A stretch of DNA of 23,942 nt from Bacillota bacterium. Lineage in GTDB: Bacteria > Bacillota > Clostridia > Lachnospirales > Lachnospiraceae. This document shows positions 7,421 to 15,772 of this stretch, one piece after another (the first letter of the stretch is position 1; each line of letters opens with the position of its first letter). Made by a program: the position numbers and the translations under genes. Location of the stretch: the NCBI GenBank assembly GCA_023416695.1, contig JAEZGY010000065.1:1-23942 (forward strand), written 5' to 3'. Below the pieces are notes generated by a model. It had not been told where the DNA came from. It did no database searches and saw only the letters and a list, made by a program, of their open reading frames with translations.

Positions 7421-9298
7421 TCAATCTATATTCAGTCTTTCGATCATTTTGTATGTCTTCCGGTCAAACGCCTTCACATAACTAACTTCTTTATAATTAT
7501 CCATATTATAACGAGCTAGACTTAAGATATACACAGTATCACCTATATAGGTTCCTCGAAGAGGTGCATTATTACTAGTATCTTGCTGATACGTATACTC
7601 TTCCTGAAATCCTAAAGTATCGTCATAGGTATATATCCCATAGCACTGCTTAATATTGATATTATATGAAAATCCAATGATGTTTTTCTCAGGATCAACC
7701 AAAATAGATTTATAATTATATAGAATTTCAGAGGTTACATCATTTCCTAAATGCATTTTATGCACTTCTTTCACATTACTTGGATCAGAGATATCAAACA
7801 TACTAAGCTTTAATCCTTTTGAAATGCCTGTATCCTCATCTGCCTCTTCTCCTATTCCTAACAGTAGGTTATCCCCATAAAAATGCAAATAAGTGGAGAA
7901 CCCTGGTATCTTTAGTTTACCGATAATTTTAGGATTTCGTGGGTCGGATAAATCTACGCTAAACAACGGGTCTACCTGCTTAAACGTCACAAAATACCCT
8001 ACCTTTCCCATAAATCTAGAAGAATATATCATCTCATCCTTAGCAAGCTTTTCAATCTTTCCAACAGTTTTTAAAGAATCATTTAATACATATAGGTTAT
8101 TAAACATAGTCACCTCATAATCGTTATAACTATCAACAGTCGTTACTATCCTTAAGTAACCCTCATATTCATCCATGGAGAAATTATCTTTTATATAACC
8201 TTTGACTCTCCCTTGAGACATTACAACCAATTTCCCATTTAAGTAATTAATTTTTGTAATGAGAGTCTCTCTTGTATCCTCCTTATATAAAGTATCTGCA
8301 ATATATATATTAGATTGACTAACGTAATAATTATAACCATTACTAAAAATTGCTTTTTGATCTACAAACTTTTCTGGATCTGAAACCTTAAGACTAGCTA
8401 TTACTAAATACCCTCTAGATACCCCTGTATCTGGAATAACAACATCCTTATAATTTACCACCTCTTCGTCCACCTTAGGCACATATGTAGAGGGCTCTTC
8501 TTCCTTACACTCTAAACCATACATATCCTTATCTGCAATTACATATAAATATCCATCACTAACTCGAGAGCTTTGAAGCCAGCCCTCCATTGTTTTACTT
8601 GAAATAAGCTTTGGATTTTCTCGATTCGTAATGTCATACACATCGATTACTACTTTAGGTTCAACATAAGTGGCAGCCTTATCTTCCCCACTAGAAATGA
8701 CATCCTCAAAAATAGCATATTCTCCATATTCATAAATACTATTGTTTGATCCTCGCTGGGATAATAAAACCATCTGATTACCTATTACATAGATATCTTG
8801 TAAATCCCTATAACCAGTTAACCTTGACTCAACCACCATATTCTTTAAATCAGCATTAATAATTGTAACTTCTTCCCCTGTACAGCAATATAAATACTTA
8901 CCGTCATTTTTAAGAATGTCGCCCTCATCTATCCCCTGTACCTGTACATTTGTCGTTCCAAAGTCCGAAGAACCTTCATTATCCATTGCCATATCTTCAC
9001 CTGTAGCCGCTGAATCCACAGAAGTTTCAGGTATACTAGAATCAGTACTATTACTTTCCCCTTTTATTCCTCCATAGGTAAAGTAATCCCTAATCTTTGC
9101 TAGCATAAGCTGATTATAGATCTCTTCATATGATTTCGCTGTCAAAGAATCGTCTGTGACATTTGGAACATTAGTTAAAGTTACTATTTTACCTGGTTTG
9201 GGATTCTCCTTCTGAATCCATGAATTTATACCAATAAATAATCCTACTATAGTTACCATAGAAACAAAAGCCACTATCACTACCTTTTTATGTTGCAT
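7421..9298 (-). CDS. Membrane-anchored secreted beta-propeller protein
   Basis: 625 residues from ATG at 9296-9298, with AGGAGG 8 nt upstream. Residues 5-26 are a hydrophobic N-terminal anchor or uncleaved signal; there is no lipobox Cys. After a Ser/Asp-rich linker (about 80-115) comes NVQVQGIDEGDILKNDGKYLY, the characteristic opening of the secreted C-terminal beta-propeller family (COG4880 / Beta_propel), then repeated blades with VDVYDITNRENPK, SVDLSDPRNPK and SMFDISDPSNVK strands to the end. It therefore probably displays a propeller on the outer face of the membrane. The molecular function of this family is not established. It is monocistronic, with a terminator on each side. Confidence 0.88.
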   Translation of the reverse strand: MQHKKVVIVAFVSMVTIVGLFIGINSWIQKENPKPGKIVTLTNVPNVTDDSLTAKSYEEIYNQLMLAKIRDYFTYGGIKGESNSTDSSIPETSVDSAATGEDMAMDNEGSSDFGTTNVQVQGIDEGDILKNDGKYLYCCTGEEVTIINADLKNMVVESRLTGYRDLQDIYVIGNQMVLLSQRGSNNSIYEYGEYAIFEDVISSGEDKAATYVEPKVVIDVYDITNRENPKLISSKTMEGWLQSSRVSDGYLYVIADKDMYGLECKEEEPSTYVPKVDEEVVNYKDVVIPDTGVSRGYLVIASLKVSDPEKFVDQKAIFSNGYNYYVSQSNIYIADTLYKEDTRETLITKINYLNGKLVVMSQGRVKGYIKDNFSMDEYEGYLRIVTTVDSYNDYEVTMFNNLYVLNDSLKTVGKIEKLAKDEMIYSSRFMGKVGYFVTFKQVDPLFSVDLSDPRNPKIIGKLKIPGFSTYLHFYGDNLLLGIGEEADEDTGISKGLKLSMFDISDPSNVKEVHKMHLGNDVTSEILYNYKSILVDPEKNIIGFSYNINIKQCYGIYTYDDTLGFQEEYTYQQDTSNNAPLRGTYIGDTVYILSLARYNMDNYKEVSYVKAFDRKTYKMIERLNID

Positions 9299-9414
9299 GC
9301 TTTACTCCTCCTATCCTTATGGATGTTCTTATAACTATAAATGTAATGAGAGCATTAATATGTTGCATGAAATTTATAAAATCTTTTTTTGTATTCAAAT
9401 GCCAAAGTTCACGT

Positions 9415-9458
9415 AAAAAATGCCTTAACTTTAGTATCATCATGAAGCAGTTAAGGCA
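9415..9458 (-). terminator. Terminator of the FMN-binding-like lipoprotein gene
   Basis: 10-bp stem TGCCTTAACT / AGTTAAGGCA with an 18-nt loop, followed on minus by six Ts. It begins 14 nt after the lipoprotein stop codon. Confidence 0.8.
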
Positions 9459-9472
9459 TTTCTCATTATTAA

Positions 9473-10351
9473 TTATCTATTTGTATTATTCCCATTACCT
9501 GGTGTTGTTGATGGAGATGCTGATGCTGATGGAGATACTGATGGAGATGCAGATGGAGATGCGGATGTCTTACCATTTGCATTATTTGTAGCGTTTGCAC
9601 CACCGTTACTTAAATCTGAATTATTTTTGTCAACACCAGATGGGTTGTTATTTCCATTAGTGTCATCCATAATCTCACTATTATCCTGAGTATTGTCTCC
9701 ATTAGCGGCATTCTTTGCAGCTTCAACAATAGCAAGTAGATAATTTCTTGTATCTGCTAAGGTTGAGCCAGAAACTGCATCTACCATTTTCTCACTACTC
9801 TTTTGATCACACTCATCTTGAAGTTCTTTTATAGTTTTGCCGATAGCGTAATCTGCAATCGCATCAAAACTCTTATTAATAGGCACTGTTGCATTAGCTA
9901 CAGATTTCATTAAGTTAGAATAATATGTCGCATTGGTTCTCTTAGAAGCTAATCCACTAGTAGTATCTGCAAAATAGTTTCCAAAGTCAGAATCGCTGTT
10001 TGGAACACAAGTAGCATCTTTTTTGGACATTACTTGATATTCGTCAATATAAGCTTGTACAATAGTGTCCCCTTGTACAACTGCTACTGCTACAGTGAAA
10101 CCTTTTGTTCCATGAGCTGCATAATCTGCTTTACCAATCTTTAATACCTCTGTGTTTGTTATGCCTGTACCATTATTATTGGTATCATTATTTGTTCCTG
10201 TGTTTGTTCCTGTGTTTGCTCCTCCATTAGTCCCCGCACTGTTTGTAGCTGTTGGGGATGGTGAATTATTGTCTCCGGCATTATTTCTGCCACAAGCAAC
10301 CATTGTAAATGTTAAACATAAAATGATTGCAAAACTAAATACTCTTTTCAT
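9473..10351 (-). CDS. Extracytoplasmic lipoprotein with FMN-binding-like domain
   Basis: 292 residues. The signal peptide ends in a lipobox (TMVAC, lipidated Cys20), so it should be anchored to the outer membrane face. Residues 21-65 are an Asn/Gly/Thr-rich spacer. A folded region (about 69-215) follows, with FTVAVAVVQGDTIVQAYIDEYQ and then VDAVSGSTLADTRNYLLAI at 190-208. The latter resembles the D-(A/I)-V/I-SGAT motif of FMN-binding domains, where the Thr carries flavin linked by ApbE; the Thr here would be T197. The tail (about 216-292) is low complexity, with Asn-rich and Ser-Pro-Ala runs, and has no cell-wall sorting motif. Redox use in extracellular electron transfer, as for PplA-type proteins, is an inference. 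No ApbE or other flavin partner is in the window. A ribosome site (AAGGA) lies 8 nt before the start. Confidence 0.75.
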   Translation of the reverse strand: MKRVFSFAIILCLTFTMVACGRNNAGDNNSPSPTATNSAGTNGGANTGTNTGTNNDTNNNGTGITNTEVLKIGKADYAAHGTKGFTVAVAVVQGDTIVQAYIDEYQVMSKKDATCVPNSDSDFGNYFADTTSGLASKRTNATYYSNLMKSVANATVPINKSFDAIADYAIGKTIKELQDECDQKSSEKMVDAVSGSTLADTRNYLLAIVEAAKNAANGDNTQDNSEIMDDTNGNNNPSGVDKNNSDLSNGGANATNNANGKTSASPSASPSVSPSASASPSTTPGNGNNTNR

Positions 10352-10438
10352 ACCTTACATCCTTTCTTATATGTCACTGATTTTATTGATTATGCATGAT
10401 GATACATATCAAGGATAGTATTTGAGAATATATAGATA

Positions 10439-10464
10439 ATTATACCATTATTTTAAAATTAGTA
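10439..10464 (-). promoter_or_regulatory. Putative promoter of the lipoprotein gene
   Basis: Perfect TATAAT on minus (10444-10439) with a weak TTAGTA -35 at 18 nt spacing. This gives a leader of about 80 nt. Confidence 0.4.
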
Positions 10465-10483
10465 CTAAATTAATTTCCATATA

Positions 10484-10512
10484 TTGTATATATGTAAAAC
10501 TTAGAATATAAT
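10484..10512 (+). promoter_or_regulatory. Promoter of the Nmad3-like gene
   Basis: TTGTAT (10484-10489), 17-nt spacer, TATAAT (10507-10512). The predicted start is near 10519, 39 nt before the ATG. It diverges from the lipoprotein promoter, with about 40 bp between the -10 and -35 boxes. Confidence 0.65.
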
Positions 10513-10557
10513 GTATGTAGCACATAACAATTTTATGTTACTACAGGAGGTTCGCTT

Positions 10558-11685
10558 ATGAGAGTAATACTAAGCAGAAAGGGATTTGAGCCTACCCATG
10601 GAGGAATTCCATCCCCCATTTTGCCGGATGGAACATTACTACTACTACCGAAGCCTGTAGAGAACGGAACCATTAGTTTTCACGATTTATCTTATCAGGG
10701 ACATTCTTATTATGATATTGCAGTGTCTCTAAACGAGGATTTAAAAGAACCATTAGATGAAGCCATGTGCCAAACTGGTTGCTATATAAACCCTATAAGT
10801 CATAATCCACCCCTAGTATGGTATCCAGCCTACCATCGTAATGGTGCTTTAGAAAGTCATCTAACCAAGCAGAGAGTAACTGTTGGTGACATTTTTCTAT
10901 TTTATGGATGGTTTCGACAGACGGAATATGATAGCGCACATAGGTTAAGATTTGTTCCCAATAGTCCAGCGCAAAGTATTATTTTTTCCTACTTTCAGAT
11001 TGGCGCAATTATTAAGGATATTTCTTTCTTTTCCAAACAGTATAATTGGCAACTACATACCTTTATTGATAAAAACAATTCCATACCTAGCACCATCTAC
11101 CTTCCTACCAAAAAACTTTCTTATAACAACCACCAACCAGGTTGTAGTATACTCTCTTATCATTCCAAATTAGTGTTAACTAAACCAGGCTGTAACTATA
11201 ATCAGTGGCAACTTCCTGACTTTCTTTGCTCCCCAGATGTAAAAATAACATATCACAATAACCGTAATAATGGATTCATCTCTGGTAAGAACTTTTTTAT
11301 AGCTTCCTCAATAAGTGAGGAATTTGTCATTCACGGAACCTATGATTTAAAACAATGGGTTCATTCCATGATTAATACACTGGAATTTGCTGCTACAGAG
11401 GAAGATATTAACGAGGTGCATCTTATCTCTCATTTCAACTACCCAGATAACAACAGCCAAATTTATTGCAGAAGGGCAAACAGTGTTATGAATCTTGATT
11501 CTTTAAGCTGTTCTGGTTGCTTGGCTTTAGGTGAGAATACTGCAACTAGTTGCATACAGTGCCAGTGGCAGGACTATGTTTCCCAAAAAGAGGGTAACCT
11601 ATCCATAATAGATCCTTATGATGAATACAAACGTGTCAATTGGCTTTTGGACAAAAGGTTGCTATCAGAGCATATGCATCTATAA
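10558..11685 (+). CDS. Nmad3-like protein with a C-terminal Cys-pair tail
   Basis: 375 residues from ATG with AGGAGG 7 nt upstream. Residues 1-~275 match what I remember of nucleotide modification associated domain 3 (Nmad3): MRVILSRKGFEPTHGGIPSPILPDGTLL at the start, GDIFLFYGWFRQTEY at 110-124, IIFSYFQIGAI, and LTKPGCNYNQWQLPDFL near 207-223. That domain was defined by genome context around DNA base modification; its reaction is not known to me. Where relatives have CHLDPD, this protein has CYINPI (about 75-80), losing the His and both Asp. A further ~100 residues contain CxxC-x10-CxxC (C318, C321, C332, C335), suggestive of a small zinc knuckle. No methylase, restriction gene or phage gene is nearby, so context does not support a defence role here. 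Nmad3 assignment rests on recalled motifs. Confidence 0.65.
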   Translation: MRVILSRKGFEPTHGGIPSPILPDGTLLLLPKPVENGTISFHDLSYQGHSYYDIAVSLNEDLKEPLDEAMCQTGCYINPISHNPPLVWYPAYHRNGALESHLTKQRVTVGDIFLFYGWFRQTEYDSAHRLRFVPNSPAQSIIFSYFQIGAIIKDISFFSKQYNWQLHTFIDKNNSIPSTIYLPTKKLSYNNHQPGCSILSYHSKLVLTKPGCNYNQWQLPDFLCSPDVKITYHNNRNNGFISGKNFFIASSISEEFVIHGTYDLKQWVHSMINTLEFAATEEDINEVHLISHFNYPDNNSQIYCRRANSVMNLDSLSCSGCLALGENTATSCIQCQWQDYVSQKEGNLSIIDPYDEYKRVNWLLDKRLLSEHMHL

Positions 11686-11710
11686 TTATTTATGAATAAG
11701 GCGTTTATGA

Positions 11711-11739
11711 TTTACATTTTTACATTTATCTATTATGAT
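11711..11739 (+). promoter_or_regulatory. Promoter of the cyclophilin gene
   Basis: TTTACA (11711-11716), 17-nt spacer, TATGAT (11734-11739), placing transcription start near 11746 and 37 nt before the ATG. No terminator is visible between the preceding gene and this promoter, so read-through may add to expression. Confidence 0.6.
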
Positions 11740-11782
11740 ACTAATGTATATTTTGAAATCAAAAGACGAAAGGAAATAATAT

Positions 11783-12307
11783 ATGGAAAACAAGAATCCT
11801 ATTGTAACCATTGAGATGGAAAATGGTGATGTAATTAAAGCAGAGCTATACCCAAGTATCGCCCCTAACACAGTTAATAACTTTATTGACTTAATAAATA
11901 AGGGATATTATGATGGACTTATTTTTCACCGTGTCATAAGTGGATTTATGATTCAAGGTGGTTGTCCAGATGGCAATGGTATGGGTGGCCCTGGATATAG
12001 TATAAAGGGTGAATTTAGTCAAAATGGATTCACCAATAACTTAAAGCATACAGAAGGTGTATTGTCTATGGCACGTTCCATGATGCCAAACTCTGCAGGA
12101 TCTCAGTTCTTTATCATGCATAAAAACTCTCCTCATCTAGATGGTTCTTATGCAGCTTTTGGTAAGGTAATTGAGGGATTGGATGTAGTAAATACTATTG
12201 CTTCTGTTGATACAGATTACAGTGATCGTCCTGTGAAAGCTCAAAGAATGGCAAAGGTAACTGTGGATACCTTTGGTGTAGAGTACCCTGCTCCTGAGAA
12301 GTGTTAA
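11783..12307 (+). CDS. Cyclophilin-type peptidyl-prolyl cis-trans isomerase
   Basis: 174 residues, a single cyclophilin domain and little else. The family's active-site motifs are all there: FHRVISGFMIQGG (catalytic Arg50, with Phe55 and Gln58), MARS at 96-99, NSAGSQFFI (103-111) and LDGSYAAFG. The Trp that binds cyclosporin in human CypA is His118 here, as in many bacterial members, so the protein should be weakly sensitive to that drug. There is no signal peptide, so it acts in the cytoplasm on proline bonds of folding proteins. The ribosome site is AAAGGA, 8-9 nt before ATG. It lies between its own promoter and a strong shared terminator, so it forms its own unit or the end of a two-gene unit. 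Confidence 0.95.
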   Translation: MENKNPIVTIEMENGDVIKAELYPSIAPNTVNNFIDLINKGYYDGLIFHRVISGFMIQGGCPDGNGMGGPGYSIKGEFSQNGFTNNLKHTEGVLSMARSMMPNSAGSQFFIMHKNSPHLDGSYAAFGKVIEGLDVVNTIASVDTDYSDRPVKAQRMAKVTVDTFGVEYPAPEKC

Positions 12308-12314
12308 TAAACAC

Positions 12315-12366
12315 AAAAAAAGTGCCATAATTAGTAACATTACTAATTATGGCACTATCTTTTTTA
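12315..12366 (+). terminator. Bidirectional terminator between cyclophilin and Nudix genes
   Basis: A perfect 16-bp stem (12321-12336 with 12341-12356) and a 4-nt loop, with Ts following on plus (TCTTTTTT) and a run of seven Ts on minus. It serves both convergent genes. Confidence 0.93.
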
Positions 12367-12816
12367 GAAATATTTTCTGCTTCCCCAAAGATTACTTTTC
12401 TTCAAATACAAGTATTCATTATATGCTTTTTCAAGAATCTGCTTTTCATTGGAGAACTTTAATAAGTGGTACGCTTCATGGAACTTATAGTATCCAGAGT
12501 CCATGAAAAACTCTTCACGTTGTGGTTTGCTATAATAACTATCCGACATCATTAAATACCAATGAACGTCTTTCATTACAGTATCCAGGGGTGTACTAAA
12601 GCTATATTGACTCTTCCCGACATATTTGATGATGGAAGCCTTTACTCCTGTTTCCTCGCACACTTCGCGAATGGCAGTTTCTTTATACTCTTCCCCTTCC
12701 TCGACGGTCCCCTTTGGCAAAACCCAGCCCTCATACTTATTTCGATAATTTTTATACAGCAGTAAAATCTTACCTCTGAAAATAACCACACCGCCACAGC
12801 TCGTTGCCTCAATCAT
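12364..12816 (-). CDS. Nudix hydrolase
   Basis: 150 residues. A complete Nudix box, G-x5-E-x7-REVCEETGV, begins at Gly36, and the usual GGVVIFRGKILLLYK strand precedes it. The Glu cluster REVCEE binds the divalent metal that cleaves a nucleoside diphosphate linked to another group. The sequence does not reveal the substrate; small single-domain members include Ap4A, NDP-sugar and oxidised-nucleotide hydrolases. Start ATG at 12814-12816 with AGGGGG 8 nt upstream. It has its own promoter and lies directly downstream of the PBP gene, from which no clear terminator separates it, so it may also be carried on that transcript. Confidence 0.93.
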   Translation of the reverse strand: MIEATSCGGVVIFRGKILLLYKNYRNKYEGWVLPKGTVEEGEEYKETAIREVCEETGVKASIIKYVGKSQYSFSTPLDTVMKDVHWYLMMSDSYYSKPQREEFFMDSGYYKFHEAYHLLKFSNEKQILEKAYNEYLYLKKSNLWGSRKYF

Positions 12817-12861
12817 TGCAAAGCCCCCTGTTTCAATTTGGTGTGTACATACTTGTTGATT

Positions 12862-12890
12862 AGTATAACTCTTTTCACTTATTATTTCAA
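12862..12890 (-). promoter_or_regulatory. Promoter of the Nudix gene
   Basis: On minus, TTGAAA (12890-12885), 17-nt spacer, TATACT (12867-12862). It lies in the 127-nt gap after the PBP gene. Confidence 0.65.
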
Positions 12891-12943
12891 CCCGTAAAAT
12901 TAAACTACTATAGAGTGTCTTATAAGCATAGGATTCTTACTAG

Positions 12944-14377
12944 CTATTTGTTTTTATAGTAAGCCTGAAATATCTTCTTGGCGATTGGGACAGCTACGTC
13001 TGTGCTAGAACCACCCTCTTCAATACAGACACTTACTACGATATCTGCGGAGTCATTCATAGAGGAAGAACCAACAAACCAAACATAAGGCACTTCTCCT
13101 GTTTTTTCAGCAGTTCCTGTCTTTCCAGCAACTGTATATTTCTTATTCTTTAATGATGTAGCAGTACCAGAGGTCACTACAGAATCCATTAAATCGGATA
13201 GAATCTCAGCTTCCTCACTGGTCATTAAGGTAGCATAGGTTTTAGGAAGATTAGTTTTCACAATTTCTTGATTTGCATTTACAACCTCATCCACCATATA
13301 AGGCATCATAAGCTTTCCACCATTGGCAATTGCTGCAACTATCATTGCCATATGCATTGGACTAGTGGTTGTCTCACCTTGACCAATGGCTGTCTGTGCT
13401 GTCATCCATAAGTCATCTTGTTCTGAATACTTCACCTTGCTTGTTTTTATACCAATATCTAGTTTATCAAAGGAATAATTAAAAAGAAGCTGCTTTGCAG
13501 TACTCATAAAGGTAGTATAAGAAGTCTCAGATAACATTTTTGCAAATGCACCATTACAAGATTTTGCAAATGCTTTCGTTAAATCTACTTCCCCATGCTT
13601 CTTTCCTTTATAACACTCCACATCTTTACGATCAGTAGCAAAACTACCATGACAGTCATAGGAAAAGGAATTGTAATCAGCATGATCTCTAATATAAGCA
13701 AGAGCTGTGACAATTTTAAACACTGAGCCTGGTGGATAGGTAGATTGAGTGGCACGATTGATTAAAACTGAATCACTATCCTTAAGACTTATAATGTCTT
13801 CCCAGTTCTCAGACACTTTATTGGGATCATAATCTGGTTTGGATATCATAGTTAATATCCTTCCCGTACTTGGCTCCATAACCACAATGGAACCTTTGTA
13901 TTTTCCCATTGCATCACTGGCTACTTCGGTAAGATTCACATCTAAGGTGGTTTTTATACTGTCACCCTTACTTTTCTCACCATTTAGATCATTCCATGCT
14001 TTCTCTATTCCATTAATATTAGAGGTCAGCAAGGTAAAACTCATACTATTCTCTAAACCAGTTTTTGTTTTCTCATATCTACCAACGGTATGACTAAACA
14101 AAGAACCATATGGATATACGCGAAACATATTTCCTTTGCTGTCATAATCTGTTTTCGCTAATATCTCTCCTCCACTTCCCAATATCATACCTCTATCAAT
14201 GGTTTCCTCCAAAAGGGAAGCTCGTTTATTATAGCTGTTATTGATAATCTGTTTACTGTCCACTAGTTCAAAGTGTACAAGATAAGCAATAACACCTACA
14301 AACATGAGAACAAAGGTATAGGTTACCACTAATAGCTCACGATTTCTCTTTTTAGTTGGTTTAATCGTTGCGTCCAT
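12944..14377 (-). CDS. Class B penicillin-binding protein (peptidoglycan transpeptidase)
   Basis: 477 residues from ATG at 14375-14377. It has an N-terminal membrane helix (about 15-35), a dimerisation/pedestal region, then a transpeptidase domain with the three serine-acyltransferase motifs: PPGSVFK (Ser218, Lys221), SCN (273-275) and KTG (419-421). It cross-links peptidoglycan stem peptides outside the membrane and is a beta-lactam target. The layout and the adjacent FtsW/RodA gene are like mycobacterial PbpA and its polymerase partner. An upstream in-frame ATG at 14443 would overlap the previous gene by 83 nt and lacks good spacing from a ribosome site. The 14377 start has GAGG 3 nt away and overlaps by 17 nt, which suggests translational coupling. 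The start remains the uncertain point; function is secure. Confidence 0.9.
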   Translation of the reverse strand: MDATIKPTKKRNRELLVVTYTFVLMFVGVIAYLVHFELVDSKQIINNSYNKRASLLEETIDRGMILGSGGEILAKTDYDSKGNMFRVYPYGSLFSHTVGRYEKTKTGLENSMSFTLLTSNINGIEKAWNDLNGEKSKGDSIKTTLDVNLTEVASDAMGKYKGSIVVMEPSTGRILTMISKPDYDPNKVSENWEDIISLKDSDSVLINRATQSTYPPGSVFKIVTALAYIRDHADYNSFSYDCHGSFATDRKDVECYKGKKHGEVDLTKAFAKSCNGAFAKMLSETSYTTFMSTAKQLLFNYSFDKLDIGIKTSKVKYSEQDDLWMTAQTAIGQGETTTSPMHMAMIVAAIANGGKLMMPYMVDEVVNANQEIVKTNLPKTYATLMTSEEAEILSDLMDSVVTSGTATSLKNKKYTVAGKTGTAEKTGEVPYVWFVGSSSMNDSADIVVSVCIEEGGSSTDVAVPIAKKIFQAYYKNK

Positions 14378-15764
14378 ATCCCTCTGATACTCTTGCATTT
14401 GTTCTATATCGACTTCTCTCTCTCTTTTCTTTTTCAATTGCATCTACCTCATCTTGATTTAATACATATAAGCCCTGGATAATACTAAACATGATTAAAG
14501 TACTAAGCACCGAGCTACCACCACTACTTATTAATGGTAGTGTTACACCAGTGGAAGGAATGAACTTAATCACCCCTCCTATTGTCAGAAATACTTGAAA
14601 CATATAAAGAACACTAAGCCCTAACGCAATCAACCGATAAAAATCGTCCCTCATCTTCATGGATATATTAATAAACATTAAAAAGCAAGACAGATATATC
14701 AGGATTACACAGATTCCTACTATTCCACCCATCTCCTCCATAATTGCTGAAAAGATGAAATCAGAAGTTACGACAGGAATACTAGTCGGCAACCCTCTCG
14801 TAAGGCCCATTCCAAACCAGCCTCCCGTACCAATGGCAAATAGGGACTGAGTAATCTGATATCCTTCATTTTCAATCACACTAAAAGGATCTTTCCATGC
14901 AATCACTCTAACTCTAACATGACTAAAGACATAATATGCACCAATCGCTGCACCAGAGCCACCTATTAAGCCAGCTAAAAGATAACCGATGTTACAAGTA
15001 GCCACATAAAGCATCACTAGATACGTCATAAAGAAAATCAATGCCCCACCTAGATCCTTTTCTAGTACCAATACAATCACATGGGCAGCAGCTAAAACTG
15101 TAACCTTAACTACTGCTTTAAAATCCTTGGCTTTGCTAAAGCATGAGGCTACAAAAAATACAAATAAAATCTTTACAAACTCCGATGGTTGCATGGCAAA
15201 ACCACCTATTATAATCCAGTTCTTTGCTCCGTATTGGGCCTTACCAACTACTAACACTAAAAGAAGGCAAGCTAACCCTAACATTCCATAAAGCCAACCA
15301 AATTCCTTTAAATAGCGAATCTTTTTAATAATAAACGGTACAATAATACAAGCACCAAGCCCTGCACATATAAATATAAACTGTTTGACTGCTGCTTCAA
15401 AATCTAACCTAGTTAACATCACTAGTCCAAGCATCAATAACAGTAGCATATTATTAAATACAAGCTTAGATAACTTTTTATAGGATATCTTATATAAAAT
15501 GATAGCAAAAATAAAGGCTAAAACCTGAGCCAAATAAAAGATACTAAGTTTTATTACCTCCCCACTTTTAGAAAGGTCACTTCCTAGATAAATACATACA
15601 AAACAAAATCCATGGATGAGAAATATTAAGAGTGTTTGTAGGCTATATACATACGCCTTACTCCTCTCACCCTTTCTTCGAAATACAATAAAACTGTACA
15701 AAGTATATACATTTATCAATAGACATATAACATACTTCAAAACAGTAATTATGATAGCTTCCAT
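14361..15764 (-). CDS. FtsW/RodA-type (SEDS) peptidoglycan polymerase, extended N-terminus
   Basis: 467 residues with about 12 or more hydrophobic segments. SEDS landmarks are present: GAKNWI (179-184), MQPSEFVKI (191-199), EKDLGGAL with the likely catalytic Asp237, WKDPF, GYQITQSLFAIGTGGWFGMGL, SDFIFSAIMEE, and STGVTLPLISSGGSS near the end. The first ~100 residues carry two to three extra membrane segments, making it longer than the usual ~380-400 residues. Family knowledge: SEDS proteins polymerise glycan strands from lipid II and work with a cognate class B PBP, which is the next gene and overlaps it. Whether it serves division, elongation or sporulation cannot be told from sequence; the operon does not include mreB or ftsZ. 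The ribosome site AGGTGA is 5 nt from ATG, and the gene starts 8 nt after the U32 stop. Confidence 0.93.
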   Translation of the reverse strand: MEAIIITVLKYVICLLINVYTLYSFIVFRRKGERSKAYVYSLQTLLIFLIHGFCFVCIYLGSDLSKSGEVIKLSIFYLAQVLAFIFAIILYKISYKKLSKLVFNNMLLLLMLGLVMLTRLDFEAAVKQFIFICAGLGACIIVPFIIKKIRYLKEFGWLYGMLGLACLLLVLVVGKAQYGAKNWIIIGGFAMQPSEFVKILFVFFVASCFSKAKDFKAVVKVTVLAAAHVIVLVLEKDLGGALIFFMTYLVMLYVATCNIGYLLAGLIGGSGAAIGAYYVFSHVRVRVIAWKDPFSVIENEGYQITQSLFAIGTGGWFGMGLTRGLPTSIPVVTSDFIFSAIMEEMGGIVGICVILIYLSCFLMFINISMKMRDDFYRLIALGLSVLYMFQVFLTIGGVIKFIPSTGVTLPLISSGGSSVLSTLIMFSIIQGLYVLNQDEVDAIEKEKRERSRYRTNARVSEGYGRND

Positions 15765-15772
15765 TCCTTCAC

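Noticed and set aside
10152..10418. Plus-strand frame rich in Val/Pro opposite the lipoprotein N-terminus
   Set aside because: Its hydrophobic look is the complement of Asn/Gly/Thr low-complexity codons.
14378..14443. Longer PBP start at 14443
   Set aside because: It overlaps the FtsW-like gene by 83 nt and its ribosome site is too close; the extra residues are only charged and absent from typical relatives.
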